From Haliotis asinina (lineage: Eukaryota; Mollusca; Gastropoda; Lepetellida; Haliotidae), in NCBI RefSeq assembly GCF_037392515.1, contig NC_090290.1, positions 36,667,253 to 36,731,252 on the forward strand: 64,000 nucleotides of DNA. The letters run 5' to 3'. Each line of letters starts with the position of its first letter. Position 1 is the stretch's first letter. The notes under the pieces were generated by a model. That model searched no databases and was not told the DNA's origin. It saw nothing but the letters and a program-made list of their open reading frames with translations. Shown piece by piece: positions 24,681 through 38,199 of this stretch. Both the position numbers and the translations under genes were made by a program.

Positions 24681-26027
24681 CAAGTATTATTTGTCGCTTA
24701 CTGCTACATTGTATAGTGATGTTTCCATGATGCGGTAACGAAAGCATTTGTCCACAGTACTAACTCGGTTTCAAAGTCTGCTTCTAATGATTATGTAGGG
24801 AGCCTATTGTATGCACTGAGTTCCGAATATCAAACAGTCATGTTTTATTCACTTATGCCTTACCAGAAGCCAACATTACCACCCTGTTCCATGCAGCAAT
24901 ACAAGATATACAAGTCCCGGCCTCAATCATTAGAAAAACAAACATGAAGTCGTTAATAGAATAATATCAGTTACAAAATAAACAAGCGGGCAAAGGAAAT
25001 TTGTCTTCTGATAAATCATTTTAGCTGGAAATGAAAACGAAAAAGCAATTGAAAGATAAAACACATGGATGTTACACTAGAAATCGCACTGCAAGAAAAA
25101 ATAATCACCTCTCTTATCGCAATTCTGAGTTTCCAATTAAAGTCTTATTAACGATGATAGATATCTAAAGAAACAAAAACAGGACTGCTCACTGAAATTG
25201 ACGACGAACATGATATCACTAACTAGAAGAGAACTCGCTTTCCATACCAGGGTCATAACATCAATTTATTTAAGGTTCTTATCGACTGGAGGCTTCCAGG
25301 ATATACATCAAGCAGCCCCAGGCGCATCGCTCCGGTGATAAATAACCACCGCCTCGCGTTAAGACATTGCGCGCTTTCTCCTTGAAAAAATGACAAGCAC
25401 AAATTTGAAACTGGCAAGGGTAATGAGTTGAGTAAACAAATCACCCCTTCAGTTGCTACCATGACATACGTACATGGTTTTTGTGGAAGACTAAAGCGAT
25501 GGGAGAATCTCTGTAGTCTTAATTAGGCTAACGAAGGATGTTCGTTCGCACGCTGCTATTAGTTAACATCGCTGACTTGACAGTGTTTAAACTATCTCCG
25601 TTGTAATGAGAGGGGACATTGAACCCATCCCAGTATAACCCGCTGGCACTTAACAAAATGACATACATCTGTGTCAGTAGTGTGTATAATACATCCACTA
25701 GCGAGTAGGGTCATCCGTGCACGAGGCCAGCTCTTCTCTATGGAAACCAGATGGCCATTAAATAAAAGGACTGGAATGATGATCACAGTTGCAAACGATT
25801 AATCGATCAATCATCAATAATAATTAACTGACGTCGGCATGTCAGTTTCGCAAAAATGGGCGTCATGGGTTGCAACCCAATACAGTATATGGACTTTATC
25901 AAGGCATACAGTGATAACCCTATATAACTTCCTTGTCCGAAAATCTCTTTATATACTCTCGATCTGAGTGCTTCTTGTGGTTACCGTACTATGTATTACA
26001 TATTTAGATTTCTGGATCTACTGTTAA

Positions 26028-26175
26028 GTGAGTGAGTATAGTTTAATAGTTTTAGTAATATTCCATCAGCATAACGGCTGGGGACACCAGAAGTGGGCTT
26101 CACACATTGTACCTATGTCGGGAATCAAACCCGGGTCTTCGGCGTGATGAGCGAAGGCTATACCAAACCGCCCCG
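26028..26175 (-). mobile_element. SINE-B, near full length
   Basis: Starts with the complement of the tail (GTGAGTGAGTATAGTTTAAT) and carries the B-box complement GGGAATCAAACCCGGGTC followed by TTCGGCGTGATGAGCG. It ends at ACCGCCCC. Confidence 0.88.
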
Positions 26176-26390
26176 GATTTCCTTTGAAACAGTATCAGGA
26201 GGATCTACAAGGTTTCATTACATAAGTACTCAGCACTTCGTCTTTAAGAACGAGACATCCTTTCATAATGCTAACCCTTGTCATCAGCATTAATGGATAA
26301 ATTATAATATCAGAAAACAAAATCCCCCCTGATAGCAACATGGGTGAGCAGGCGGGGTCAGACGGACAACTGCCGTACACCCTCCCATAG

Positions 26391-26648
26391 GGTCCCGGGG
26401 TAGAATAGGCCTTCAGCAACCCATGCTTGCCATAAACGGCGACTATGCTTGTCGTAAGAGGCGACTAACGGGATCGGGTGGTCAGGCTCGCTGACTTGGT
26501 TGACACATGTCATCAGTTCCCAATTGCGCAGATCGAAACTAATGTTGATGATCACTGGATTGTCTGGTCAGCACTCGATTATTTACAGACCGCCGCGATA
26601 CAGCTGGAGTATTGCTGAGTGTGGCGTAAAACTAAACTTATTCACTCA
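26391..26648 (+). mobile_element. SINE-A, slightly 5'-truncated
   Basis: Sense-strand copy running GGTCCCGGGGTAGAATAGGC, the core GACTAACGGGATCGGGTGGT, then GTGGCGTAAAACTAAACTTA and a TTCACTCATT tail. The first 9-10 bp of the consensus head are absent, and no clear TSD is visible. Confidence 0.9.
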
Positions 26649-26765
26649 TTAGCCATTACATGCATCCAGGGACCAAATCGTAGTTACGATTTCATATCTG
26701 AATGATTAAATGATGCAAGAGTTCACCCTATCTAAACAACAATCATAATAGTGGAAGAATGTTAA

Positions 26766-26785
26766 GGGGGGGGGGGGGGGGGGGG
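26766..26785 (+). repeat. Poly-G tract, 20 bp
   Basis: Twenty consecutive G. This is a potential G-quadruplex and a common assembly or sequencing error site. Confidence 0.95.
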
Positions 26786-28139
26786 TGCTGATGTGAGGCT
26801 ATTTTAGTCATTGGGCTTCCCGAAGAACAAAACAAACATAGATGTCACCTTTTCCATAACGGGTATGATCCAACCGCCTCACATCACCCATTCACACCTA
26901 CTTCAAACCACCACAAACCCCCACCAGCAACCCATTTGCTTAACATATCCAAGCATAATAAAGAATTCGTGTACAGTTAAGTACCGATAGTTTCAATACG
27001 GCACAAATATAACAGCCCCAGTGCTCTCTGTTGGTAAGAAAAGGGGCGTAAAACCCAACTCACTCTCAGCGAAAACGGAAGGTGGTTCGACACATCCACC
27101 ACCCCAAACCATCTCCCCGGAAGCATCATACTGAAAGACATGTAAAAATGGCACATGGTCTTACCCTGCCGGATTCGTGATGATAAGAAAACCCATAACA
27201 AAAATGTAGTATGTGACAAATTGCGGCGTGGATTAGCACTTTAAAACCAGCATTTGTCCAGACTAGTGCAAGCAGCAACACACCCGCGCATGCACGTCAC
27301 GATAGCAGTGCAATAACACTGAATGCAAAGTAAACCCTCACCTCGCCATGATTAACGATGTTATGTTTTGAGGGAGATCACTACAGATATTATTCCGGAT
27401 TAAACACATTTAACAAGCAAAACGCTGAAGGGTTGCAGAAATCGATAAAGCTTTCTCATTAGAAACTTGCATTTTTTACGCTTGAGAGTTACATTTTTGG
27501 ATAATGAAATATAATGAATTATCCCATCCTTTCTTTGAACAGAAATGACCTATTTATTCTCAATCAATATCGTCCTGGAACAAAGGAGCGGCTTTCAGTC
27601 CTTCGAGTTTCAGCTGTTCTGTAAAATGAAGGAGAACATTGCAAGATCTTAACAGCGAGTTACCACGTCATTATTGATCCCCTATTCAGATCAGCTCAAC
27701 GTCATGCAAGAAGATACTCATTAATTGACATCATGTTTGTTCGCTTGATCAGGCCTCGACAACAGAGGAGGACGTCAACGATTCGGACAGAGTTCCCCCG
27801 CGTATTGTTTCATGCTAAAGATACAATTAACATGAAACAGGTGAGTTATATGCAAACATAAACACAGGGTCACAACTATAATTTGTCGGTCATCTGAGTA
27901 GTACATAATTAGTTTGTTCTTATGGCACCAGACGTGACATTCCTTGTTCAGTATATTTATATCGGTCTCTACGTCCGTATCACACAGTTTTCAGAATGGA
28001 TCACAGTTTGGAAATAATTATTACACTAGAAGCATTTACTGCAACAGAGACGAAACAATAAACAGTCAAGAAACTAATAAATGTCATCAACCATAAAAAA
28101 GACATTGATACGTTGATAAATCGGATAAGTACAAGAAAG

Positions 28140-28500
28140 CAGGTTAGCCTTTGTCTTGGAGATAGTTTGCATTCAGCAAATAGCTTTTGTCTTGCAAGTT
28201 GCCTCTTTTTCTGCAAATGCAAATGATCTCTGTCTTACAGATAGCCTGTGTCTAACAAATAGCTTTTGTCTTGCAAGTTGCCTCTTTTTCTGCAAATGCA
28301 AATGATCTCTGTCTTACAGATAGCCTGTGTCTAACAAATAGCTTTTGTCTTCCAGATGGTCTTTGTTTTGCAAATAGCCTTGCTTTGTCTTGCAGATAGT
28401 GTTTGTATTGCAGATAGCCTTACAGTCTGTCTTGCAAATAGCCTTTGTCTTGCAAGTACCTTTATCTTGCCTTTGTCTTGCAAACAGCGTTTGCTATGCA
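28140..28500. repeat. Degenerate ~20-bp minisatellite with a 79-bp duplication
   Basis: Repeats of TAGCCTTTGTCTTGCAAA and variants fill the segment. A 79-bp block starting TAGCTTTTGTCTTGCAAGTT at 28181 is repeated almost exactly from 28260. Confidence 0.88.
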
Positions 28501-29309
28501 CATTGCGTAAGTCTCGTATAAAGTGCTATTTTGTAATCTCGTAGATTGCGTTTTTTTGTGTGTTTGTTTTTTCCGTTTTATTTTTGTTATCTGTAGATTT
28601 TGTGTAATTTGTATAATCAAATGGGAATAACACCTCGTACACAACGCAAAATAACCAATGTACACATCACAGTCTCCGAAAGGCGCCATGCTTGAATACG
28701 AGATTCTCGTGCAGCATTTCATATTGACGATACGAAGTTTGCCGTCCACGATGACCGTTCGAGTTTCTTAGATACCATCACTTTAATTCCCAGTATAAAT
28801 CCGCGCATCAACATCCTGTCTGGAAAGATGCGATGAGCGAATTGTTTACACATCTGAAGAAACTAGTTCCTTGTAATTCATATTTATCATCTCATAATTG
28901 CACTCTGTTTGGGGTTTGCTTGGTCAAAGACACGTTGTCAGAGGTAACTGGAACTTTTTTTTAAAAATTTTTGTCATCACATATCGGAGGTGATTATGCA
29001 TACCACAGCACGTCCCTGAATACACATAACCTCATGGACATCCAGGTCATAACTGGTGTTCCACAACCATTGCTTGTGCGTGGTAACACTCGCTGAATAG
29101 GTACATACATGTCTTCGTATCCCAAACGCGTGTATCGAAGCTCATGATGTCACTAACGGGATTGACTGTTGAACCCACAATCAATCAAAGTCAGCCTTTA
29201 TTGCAGTGCATGGCGTTTAAACAACCGAACACAGCATGCATGAATGACTCAAAACAGATACACACAGGTTCATGCATGTCGCGACGTACATGCAGAGATC
29301 ATAGAAACA

Positions 29310-29445
29310 TGTTGCATGTTGGAAACCAAACGACACACCAAGTTGGAAAACCGAATGCATCTTCCAAGTTGGCAATCAAATGCAACCGAAGGCCAAACAC
29401 ACCATCCCTGTTGGAAATCAAACGCAGAATCCAAACCTTCTGAAA
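29310..29445. repeat. Degenerate short tandem repeat
   Basis: GTTGGAAA.C.AA.CG motifs recur at irregular spacing of about 25-35 bp (GTTGGAAACCAAACG, GTTGGAAAACCGAA, GTTGGCAATCAAATG, GTTGGAAATCAAACG). The open frame across them has a biased composition and no recognised domain. Confidence 0.5.
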
Positions 29446-30175
29446 GGTTACACCAGCAGCCACTGAATTCCCCCAAACCAAGTTTTTGTAGTTTACGAGA
29501 TTTTATAAAATTGTCTCAATTACTTGTGATCATGAACAGAACGATGCGAGGGAGCGTACCAACTACGGGGGTAAATATTCTAGTTTGGGTCACCCGCCGA
29601 TGTCAGTACACAGATATTTCAACACATAAACGGATGTGGGGAAAACGTAGGCGATCTAGAATGAAATATCAGGCGACATTTCCTGCAATTTATTCCATTT
29701 AAAGTTTCAAAAAGAACCAGTTTAAATTACATTTAAGTGCTATTTGCGCACGAAATATACCAGCTTTTTTTCGTATTTCGTACAAACATGATTATCCCTT
29801 TTAGGGACATTTGTGTACGTCTGCGATGTGTCCAAATCAGGTCGATGGGCTGGATACTAACAATCCAATATGAATGAGCTTCCAAAGCAGGAGAACTGTC
29901 ATTGGCTTGTTTGCTGGCTAACGTCGTTCTCAACTGCCCAGGCTTATATATGGGCCACAAAATACAGTGAAATTTGTTCTTTGGGAGGCATTTTTATGAT
30001 AAGCATTTGCATGTGCATAAGCATCCAGATCACCGTTCAAATACGTCCTCTCTCACTAAAAGAACAGGTTATAATAAGGAGATCAGCGTACTGTCAGTTC
30101 ACTGGTTACAAAACAGAATCATTGATTACTGCCGACTTACATTAACCTTCAGTCTTTATTAGGTTAACAGAATTC

Positions 30176-30240
30176 TGTTTTTTTCGCCGGCATCAATATT
30201 TCAGCTCTGAAAATAATTGAGACTGGACCAGACAAATAAA
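30176..30240 (-). mobile_element. SINE-A tail fragment
   Basis: TTTTCGCCGGCATCAATATT, then TCAGCT and GAGACTGGACCAGACAA. This is a diverged tail-proximal piece in reverse orientation. Confidence 0.5.
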
Positions 30241-30624
30241 GAAACCCACCAAACATGGCTGCCAGATCCATTAAGTTGCGTTTTACGACCCGCAAAGATT
30301 GTTGGCAAACCAATACCAACACGGATTCTCCATAGGTTCTGGACACGTTTTGCCCCTAGTGGCATTCTGTTATGAAACATATCAACATAGTGGCGGCTAC
30401 GAGCTGGTAGTACTGTTTAGGTTAAAGCCTATCACAAATGAGTGAGTGAGGGTTTTCCAAACAGCTCTCTGTTTTCAAGTTACGCCAGGTTTCCCCGAAC
30501 CTGAATAATGGTACCTTAAAAGATGACCTACGATCCCTGTCACAAGTGTAGAGACGCAATTAGGGCTCTATCGCCAGGGCAATCTACTCTTATGTTAAAG
30601 GACTGTTTCTACATTTCATTTTCA

Positions 30625-30722
30625 GGCATACCCGACGTTGGTGCTTTAAACATCGAACCCATGTTGGGAATCGAACCTGGGTCGTCGTACTGACGGGCCA
30701 ATACTTCAACTACTACTACACG
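30625..30722 (-). mobile_element. SINE-B head fragment, diverged
   Basis: The B-box complement GGGAATCGAACCTGGGTCGT and following bases match SINE-B reversed. The A-box half is strongly diverged. Confidence 0.55.
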
Positions 30723-31457
30723 GAGGACCCAATAGAACGCACAAGCACAACACCCTGTGGGAAGCCAAGAAACACGGTGGCAATAACAATGAAAATACGT
30801 CATTGAATAACGACACTCCCATTGCATAGGGTCAAAGCCTGGGGACTGATCACCATTGTGTGGCTGTACCGACACCTTTGAGAACAGTACTGAAGCTGAT
30901 TTAGACGGGATCATAAGCCGTCAGAAGTTGTCTCCCTTACAATGCAACACACAATGTAAACGTGATGTGTCTTGATCAAGACCAGGAGTGGCCGAGTATG
31001 CATTTACGCTTATTTCATCAATGTTCCAACAATATCACAACTGATTACATGGTTTCATTGATAAAAGCCTTAACCCACTGTAAACCTGAAGGCAAAGTAT
31101 CATACTGGATAGTGATGTGTTTCAAGTATTCTGTTAGATACACATTGTTGTTTATTCGAGGAGCATGGAAAATTGGAAGTCTTTGAACATTGGAATGTTT
31201 TCCTGAATATGCACAGATAAGCATATGTAGTTAATATTTATCTACCGTACAATGTTTTATTTCACAAAGAAGAGGTTATGAAACATGTTCTTATTTGTTA
31301 TTTCTTATATTTGGAATGATAAGTAAAGGTTTGGGAACGTACCGGATATCACTCACCTCTGGGAACAACAGAAATGTATGGGTAATCAAATCATCCTGAT
31401 AACAAAAGCTTTAAATTGTAGGCTTGCCAACTGCCACTGCCATGCTTACACTAACCA

Positions 31458-31503
31458 CAGTGAGTGAGTGAGTAGTGAGTGAGTGAGTGAGTGAGTGAGT
31501 GAT
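31458..31503. repeat. (GTGA)n microsatellite
   Basis: About ten GTGA units with one interruption. This is the same tetranucleotide as the SINE tails and may be the relic of one. Confidence 0.9.
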
Positions 31504-31694
31504 ACATGTTTACCATTCTTGTGAAATCTTCTTGAAATCTATGAGCACAAGTGTACCACTGACAGAATCATACACACATCAAATCTAGGATTAGCATCCA
31601 TCATTGTGCATTCTGTCTTGAGGAATGTAGGAGCTGTACTCAGCCATTTGTGGCAACTTAGACAACTGAGCCACAAGGTATGTCCTGACATACA

Positions 31695-31951
31695 GTGAGT
31701 GAGTTAGTGAGTTTAGTTTTACACCGCACTCAGCAATACTCCAGCTATATGGCGGCGGTCTGTAAATAATCGAGCCTGGACCAGACAATCCAGTGATCAA
31801 CAACATCAGCACCGATCTGCAACTGGGAACCAATGACATGTGTCAACCAAGTCAGCAAGCCTGACCACCTGATCCCGTTAGTCGCCTCTTACGACAAGCA
31901 CAGTCGCCTTTTACAGCGAGCATGGGTTGCTGAAGGCCTTATCTACCTTAG
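31695..31951 (-). mobile_element. SINE-A, nearly complete, head end decayed
   Basis: Opens GTGAGTGAGTTAGTGAG and TTTAGTTTTACACCGCACTC. It runs through the core to CTGAAGGCCTTATCTACCTT, where the normal CCCGGGACC head is lost. Confidence 0.9.
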
Positions 31952-33271
31952 AAGCAAAATACCAACAGATATAATAAAAAATATCATCTCAGATTTTCCA
32001 AAGCATTATCTCTCTACCCATACACTATTTAAAATGAGACGATTTACAGAAAACACAAATGACGTTGCACATAATATTACAAATTCATAAATTGCTCTGC
32101 ACAATATGTAACTAGTTACAAAATATATATTAAACATTTAAACTAAATACCCCTTTTGTCTCCCCCGTTAAACATATACTCTATGTGATTTGAAAACTTG
32201 ATTATTTACATCAATAAAAGTATTCATACACCATGAAGTACCTGAGGTAAACATCTTATCTGACAACAGATCGTAACACACTAGAAACAAACATTGAAAC
32301 TAAACTCATTATGGTGATGTTCCTACTTGAAGAATTTGACTAAATGGCAAAAATCCAACTAAACAAAGTATTCAAATCCAACCTAACATTGTGGCAAACT
32401 ATCACATCTGTGCAGCCTGTATACCAAGGAGAAAAGAACAACTCATAGTCTGTTTGCAGTGAAAACGTAGCAATGAATTTCACCTTAAACCAAAAAGGAA
32501 ACCAAATAAAGAGAAAATACGTTTGGGAATCGTCATAATTGTACCTTGCAAATTGAAAATTAATATCTCAAAATTTTATTCAACTTAGGATAAAAGTTGT
32601 TTAAAGAACAATCATAACTACAAATTTTTATTGGTTTGTATTACAAAGGGTAAGTGCAGTAGTTGGACCAGTGTAACAAATGCAGCAAGGTGAACTCATA
32701 GATACCTGTATGTATGAGAAACCTGGCAAAAATGTTGGCAAGGAAGAGTGCACAGGGAAGTCCTCACCCCCATTTTCCCCTTTCAGATAATTGAGAGTGG
32801 CAGAGAATCTCAATTATGTCCAGGAATGAGATAAAACGTAAGAAGTGAAAACAAATTACGACCTTCATCTGACACATGGCTCTTGAGCTTCAAGAGGACT
32901 GAAAAACAGTGAGATATGATGCCAGATAACTCCTAACACTGTTCCTGTTTCCATTGATCAACAGGTCCAAGCTATGTGGTGTTACTGACACTGTACATGC
33001 AGTGCAGGAAGATTAACAACATTCTCCACATTTCAAGTTATTTCAAGATGGCAAATATATATCGGTGAATGAGTTATTAAATATATCTTGAAAAAATTAA
33101 CGAGGCAAGAATATACTTGACGTAGATATTTTCATCATGTGAGTAATTCATTGCCAGGATTAGATTACAACATCCCAAATTTGCCCAGGTCATCGCTCTT
33201 CCAGTATAAAATTACATACTATTCTGCTGTCAAAGGTTACAGCTTAATATACAATGTATGTTCAAAATGAG

Positions 33272-33385
33272 TAACTGAGTTCAGTGTTACACTGCACTCA
33301 GCAATATCCCAGCTATATGGCTCTGGTCCGTAAATAATCGAGTCTGGACCAGACGATCCGTGCACAACAGCATGATCAATGTCGA
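33272..33385 (-). mobile_element. SINE-A tail half
   Basis: From GAGTAACTGAGTTCAGTG, through ATATCCCAGCTATATGGC and AATCGAGTCTGGACCAGACG, to the CACAACAGCATGATCAATG region. The head half is absent. Confidence 0.75.
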
Positions 33386-33639
33386 CTATCTAAGGACCTC
33401 TTTGTTTAATAAGTTAAGAGCATGGGAAGTTGGTGTTCTCCTAATTCATATAAGACTGTAGAAACACTGGAGATGATTTAGTTTGATCTGGGGTCAGGCC
33501 TTGTCCCACTATGTGGTCCAAGATAAATTTAACACTCTCTTTACAATTTAACGCTCTCTTAACAAACGGGTTATGATAACCACAGGGATGATATCACTCT
33601 ATGTATAAGAAGCCAGGTGTAGGTCTATTGGGGAACTGA

Positions 33640-33690
33640 AGCTGGGCCTTTGCCGAGAAGAGCAAAAGCTTTAACAACAAGGCTACCCCA
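33640..33690 (-). mobile_element. SINE-B head scrap
   Basis: GCCGAGAAGAGCAAAAGC followed by TTTAACAACAAGGCTACCCC is the reversed A-box region of SINE-B. No B-box remains. Confidence 0.4.
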
Positions 33691-35109
33691 AACACTTTTA
33701 TTAATACAATTCCAGTGTCTTTCTTGCACATGTGCATGTCATTGCATGACAGTATTAGTTATGAATAAACATCAATCAGCAAAAACCTGCGGAAAAAACT
33801 CTTTTAAGCTGGTGATTACATTAAAAATGTACATATTTCCATTATAATCGATAATCCTTCACCACAAGTCCTCCAATAACTGACAGTGGATTTAGATTCC
33901 AATTCCCAACACTTATTGTCAGTGTGTGGGTCCATTTACCGGGATTTGGAAATGTTTGTGCGTTTAGGAAGATAGTCTACTCACTGACACCATGAGCATA
34001 AGGATACAATGAAGTGCATCACACAAGTTAGCAAGTCAACCAACCCAATTACATTACAACTGGTAATCTCTTTAGAACAAATGATGAAAGCATGGAATCT
34101 GAGAATGAGAAATCCGTTTATTCACCACAGTCATGTAACCACCATGCCTGGGGATTTTACGGTCTGTTCACATCCACTCAACTTGGTTCAACAGTGACTG
34201 AATAAACTAGGGTGAAGTGCTACAGTCAGAACTGATGATCTCACCCATCTTGCATGCAAGAGACAATAGACTATCTCACATACATGTCTCTGACTGAGTC
34301 CTCTCACGACAAAAATACATAGACTGCTGAAGACCTTTTCTAACACAGATCTTCACATGGAACTTGTAAGTTCATTTCTCATAGTATAAATAATATTAAT
34401 GATAATAAAACCTGTCTCATGTCTTATCTAACTATGGCATGATGAATTTCAGAAGTGCACAATCACTTAGAAGATGGAATTTGGAACCCTGGAATACCTG
34501 CCAACTATAAAGCTCACCTATTCCAGTTATCTCATCAGAATGTCTTGGGACCAATCATTAGCATATCTTCATCCAAGTAATGACTGAGGCCATAACTATC
34601 TAAGCTATTTCAAACAGCTAATGTTTTCTTTGCTTTCGTATGTAAACAAACAAATCAAATATATCTCACAGACTGACTTACTGCATTCTACACATATTCC
34701 AAGAAGAGAGGCATAGACTAAGACATAAGAAACATCTATTTCTTTCATGCTATGATTGCCATGGTGACGTCACATCTCCGAACACTGGTTAAAGGAGTTT
34801 AATCCTCTGTGTAACTGTACTGATAATACAATGTGACACCGAGATTGACATCCAGTGACTGAGGGAAAAAAATAACAGCGCCTTGTGCATGTACTAGTTA
34901 CATGGATACATATGCTATTTAAATATGATAATAATAATATGATATGATAGCTAAATATGATAATAATAATCAAATAGTTTTCACCTTATCTTTTGTCTTA
35001 ATAATAAGCCCTAAATAATGAGGGATGTCACTATTATATGACAATGGCCATCTATATTTACCATTTTAGTTAAATCCACATACAAATGCATACTCACCAT
35101 AGTGTGACA

Positions 35110-35205
35110 AAAACACTGGCCAGCTAGCCTGTGGCTAGTAAAAATTCAGTCTGGTCAGCAAATCTCCACAGCTACTGGCCCTATGGCTGGTAAATTTTCC
35201 AGGCA
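35110..35205 (+). repeat. Dispersed repeat family C, partial
   Basis: CACTGGCCAGCTAGCC..GTGGCTAGTAAA..AATCTCCACAG..GGTAAATTTTCCAGG matches the first part of longer copies at 46060-46265 and 61172-61400. Family unknown to me. Confidence 0.6.
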
Positions 35206-35329
35206 TCATTGTATCACGCTTGCCATTTTAAGTTATAATACAGGATATTGTTTACAACACAAGTGCCTAAATGTTGGTACCTCCCTAGCAAGAGCGAGGG
35301 ATATAGAGAATACTACACGAGGTCTCATT

Positions 35330-35447
35330 ACATATGAATTATACAAAACGAGTGTCCTTGCTATGGTATCGCTCGGTCAGATACCATGGGAAGGCCACGA
35401 GTTTCGTATAATTCATATGTTTTTAATACCACCGAGTGTGGTATTAT
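35330..35447. repeat. Nested hairpin element
   Basis: Arms ACATATGAATTATACAAAAC and following bases (35330-35354) pair with GTATAATTCATATGT and preceding bases (35396-35420). Inside lies a smaller hairpin, GGTATC..GATACC (35366-35386). Just outside is a third palindrome, AATACCACCGAGTGTGGTATT (35426-35446). No TSD is evident. Confidence 0.7.
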
Positions 35448-36884
35448 ATTTATTACCCATGTCTTACATGCATTAAATTGACAAAATAGTGTATTTTTCC
35501 TATATTAATGGTTCCGAACAGAAACCGGTTTAAGAAAGACAATGTGGAAGAATGTTCTACTGTTGTACACTTTTAGCATGACATCACACGGTAATGATGT
35601 CACTACGCCTGCCCCCCTTGGTAACCGATGTCAAGATGCATGTTGGTGGTCATCACCTTGTAATCTCTGGTCAAGTCATTATGCCATAAGTCAATGCGAT
35701 ATGACGCGTGTGACGTACGACATTAGTATGCAACTACCCATACATTCACCACGTGGGTAATAAATACCAATATTTAGGCATGAGTGTCGAAAACACAGTA
35801 TGCTATGGGCACGAATATAATATTCTGTTTATTTCCGAAGTCGTCAAATTGAGGAAAATGAACCCAAATCTGCTTTCATGCATAGGCTGGCTACCCGTCA
35901 GGGCCGCATGTTGAACACACGTCACAGAAGAAACGTGATGTCATAGCACTGTTCATGACATAACGCCAACATGACAAAGCGATATTTTGCCCCAGGATAT
36001 TGTATGGAAAATGTGAACCCCAATATGTCGTCTTCGTATGTAATAGACTGGTATACACTTACATATAAAAAGCATGTAAGATTTGTATGGTTTGTATGGT
36101 ATGCTTCTGATAAAGAAGCCTCTTGACAGAGGTGGAAATAATCCACTGCCTGACATCGCAGTCAAGTTTGTTTTTTTTCTGTAGGGCAAGCAAATTTGTA
36201 TATCAAACTGTACCAGATTCCACTCATCCTGTATCTATGCTTGAGATATCCACTGCACCATAGTATTTTGAAAAAACATTAAACTTATGAAAATCAACAT
36301 ACATTTCCAAATTACTTGATCTGATTGCAGTCTGAAGTTTCAGATCATAATAATCAACTCTGTTGATACTGCTGACTCCATGGCCACATCATAGTAGAAG
36401 CCTGTTTTTTTCAGCTGTACTTCTTTCTGAAATATTATCACTAGCCATATAGAAATAGTAATATGTATAACATTAGGCTATGATACAAATTTCTACATAT
36501 CTGCACCAACAGATGCTGGAAAGAAAACCTGACAACTGTGTATATTGCAAATAGTGTTGGAAATCAGAAGCCAGATCTGAGAACTCATGGTGAATAATTA
36601 TCAAATATAATCGAAATATATGCATTTTTAATGGTATTACCAATTGCAAGGAATTCCCCTAGGTTTTTTCTAAATAGTGTTTTCATAACTAATACTGTCA
36701 TCCAATGTAAGAAACAGGTGCAAGAAAAACACTGGAATTTTAATTAAACAATGAAAGTGGTAAACAGTTTTATCAGTATACTAGTCTCTCATTATGTGCA
36801 CAATAGATGTATTCATAGACAGGATACAGTAAAATTTCTTGTGGTGATGAATACGAAACTATGAATACATTTAGTGGAGCTTTA

Positions 36885-37060
36885 CACTGTTTGTTACAAG
36901 GAAGGAGTGCAGAGAAAGGACCAGCCAGGTGTGCGAGAAAGGATGGACAGCACAGCACAGCACAGGCGCATGAATCAAAAACTTTGGTGGCATTTGTGCA
37001 CGTGCTTCTCGAACACCTGGCTGTCCCTATCTCTATACTCCTCCCTTGTAACAAACCGTG
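36885..37060. repeat. Inverted repeat with ~56-bp arms
   Basis: The left arm begins CACTGTTTGTTACAAGGAAG (36885-36940). It is inverted at 37004-37060, which ends CTTGTAACAAACCGTG. Shared inner blocks are CCAGCCAGGTGT and ACACCTGGCTG. The loop is about 63 bp and contains ACAGC repeats. Open frames on both strands are mirror images caused by the inverted repeat. Confidence 0.8.
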
Positions 37061-37730
37061 AACTGTGTCAGTATTTTTATGATAGTTTGTTTAACAACTT
37101 AATTTTTAGGATAAAAATTCTGCAAAAACCTCAGAGAGTTGGTATAATGTTTTAATTATGATCAGCATTTCATTGGGTATTTTATGTTTAATAGTTTTCG
37201 AGTTAGATTGCAATTCATCGGCCTGCTTTTCCGTCAAACGCACTATAAGTAAAGGTATGATGATGAAACATCTCTCTTTTCTTGCGAAAATGCTCAACTT
37301 GCCAGCGCATATGCACAGCAATGAACTTCATTCCAGAAGGCTAACACCACCAAGGCCTCATTAGCAGCTGTGTTGAAATATACCAGTGCCCGATGCCCAA
37401 ATTCTCAGATTGGTCAGGTAAATATCCACATTAAACTTCCCTTGGGAACAGTAGTGCTAAAACTACTGACATGTTTTGATATATGTATTGTGATGATGAA
37501 TTGAATTGCTACTAGCTTACATCAGTTGTTTAACATAGATAAAAATTATTTGCAAACGAAACCAAATTGCAATTTGTGATACAGTGAAATTAAATATTTG
37601 GTCAAGTGGATATGGGAAGTTTAGAGAACCTGTGTCCAGTGGAGTTTTGAAACTCTGGGCCTCTGTGTTAAACTACAGCATGGTATGAAGCTGGGCAAGC
37701 ATAATATACCCAGACCAGTACAAGCAGTAA

Positions 37731-38070
37731 CACACAATAGTTTGTCTCACAATCCCTGAACTATATTATTTTCCCTACAACTTTGCCCTCCCTGCAATGC
37801 AAAAGCCCTAAATGAGGTAAGTCGATTCTCTGGTCTCACTTGGGCTCCCTTACTACAATTCTTCCTTTGTTACAAATAAAATTATATATACTTATAGAAA
37901 CAAATAAGGAAACACATGAAAGTACAAGTGTTACTTTATTTATTTCCAGAACTCCACCCACAGCGCAATATACACTTTGTTAAGAAACCTGGACAAGAAT
38001 ACAGGAGAACTTCTACTGTCATGTTCCATGAGTATATATTCAGAGACTAAATACTGAACACACACGTCTG
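37731..38070. repeat. Dispersed repeat family D
   Basis: TTGTCTCACAATCCCTGAAC..GCAATGCAAAAGCCCTAAAT..GGGCTCCC and a distal ATATTCAGAGACTAAATACT match similar blocks at about 53520-53705 and 59565-59820. Family unknown to me. Confidence 0.5.
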
Positions 38071-38199
38071 AACACACACATACATGTCAATATATGGTCT
38101 TGAAAGCAATGTTAAACCCGATATCACCTATTTGAGACCTGCTCAACTCAAGAATACTACACAGAAAAACAGGAAAGAGAGATTATGAAAAAAACTTAC

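Larger units (their letters stand above)
22613..38199 (-). other. Abitram intron 4 (15.6 kb)
   Basis: Begins GTAAGT on the - strand below 38200 and ends TTTAGTTTCAG at 22613. It contains SINE copies, a poly-G run, minisatellites, two hairpin elements and dispersed repeats, listed separately. I scanned both strands for other exons and recognised none. A 152-codon frame at 29244-29702 has no recognisable domain. Confidence 0.65.

Noticed and set aside
25253-25462. 69-codon - strand frame with coding-like composition
   Set aside because: No family recognised, no clear splice sites, and it lies inside the Abitram intron.
29144-29702. 152-codon + strand open frame
   Set aside because: Biased composition over a degenerate repeat, no known domain, no splice logic, and competing frames on both strands.
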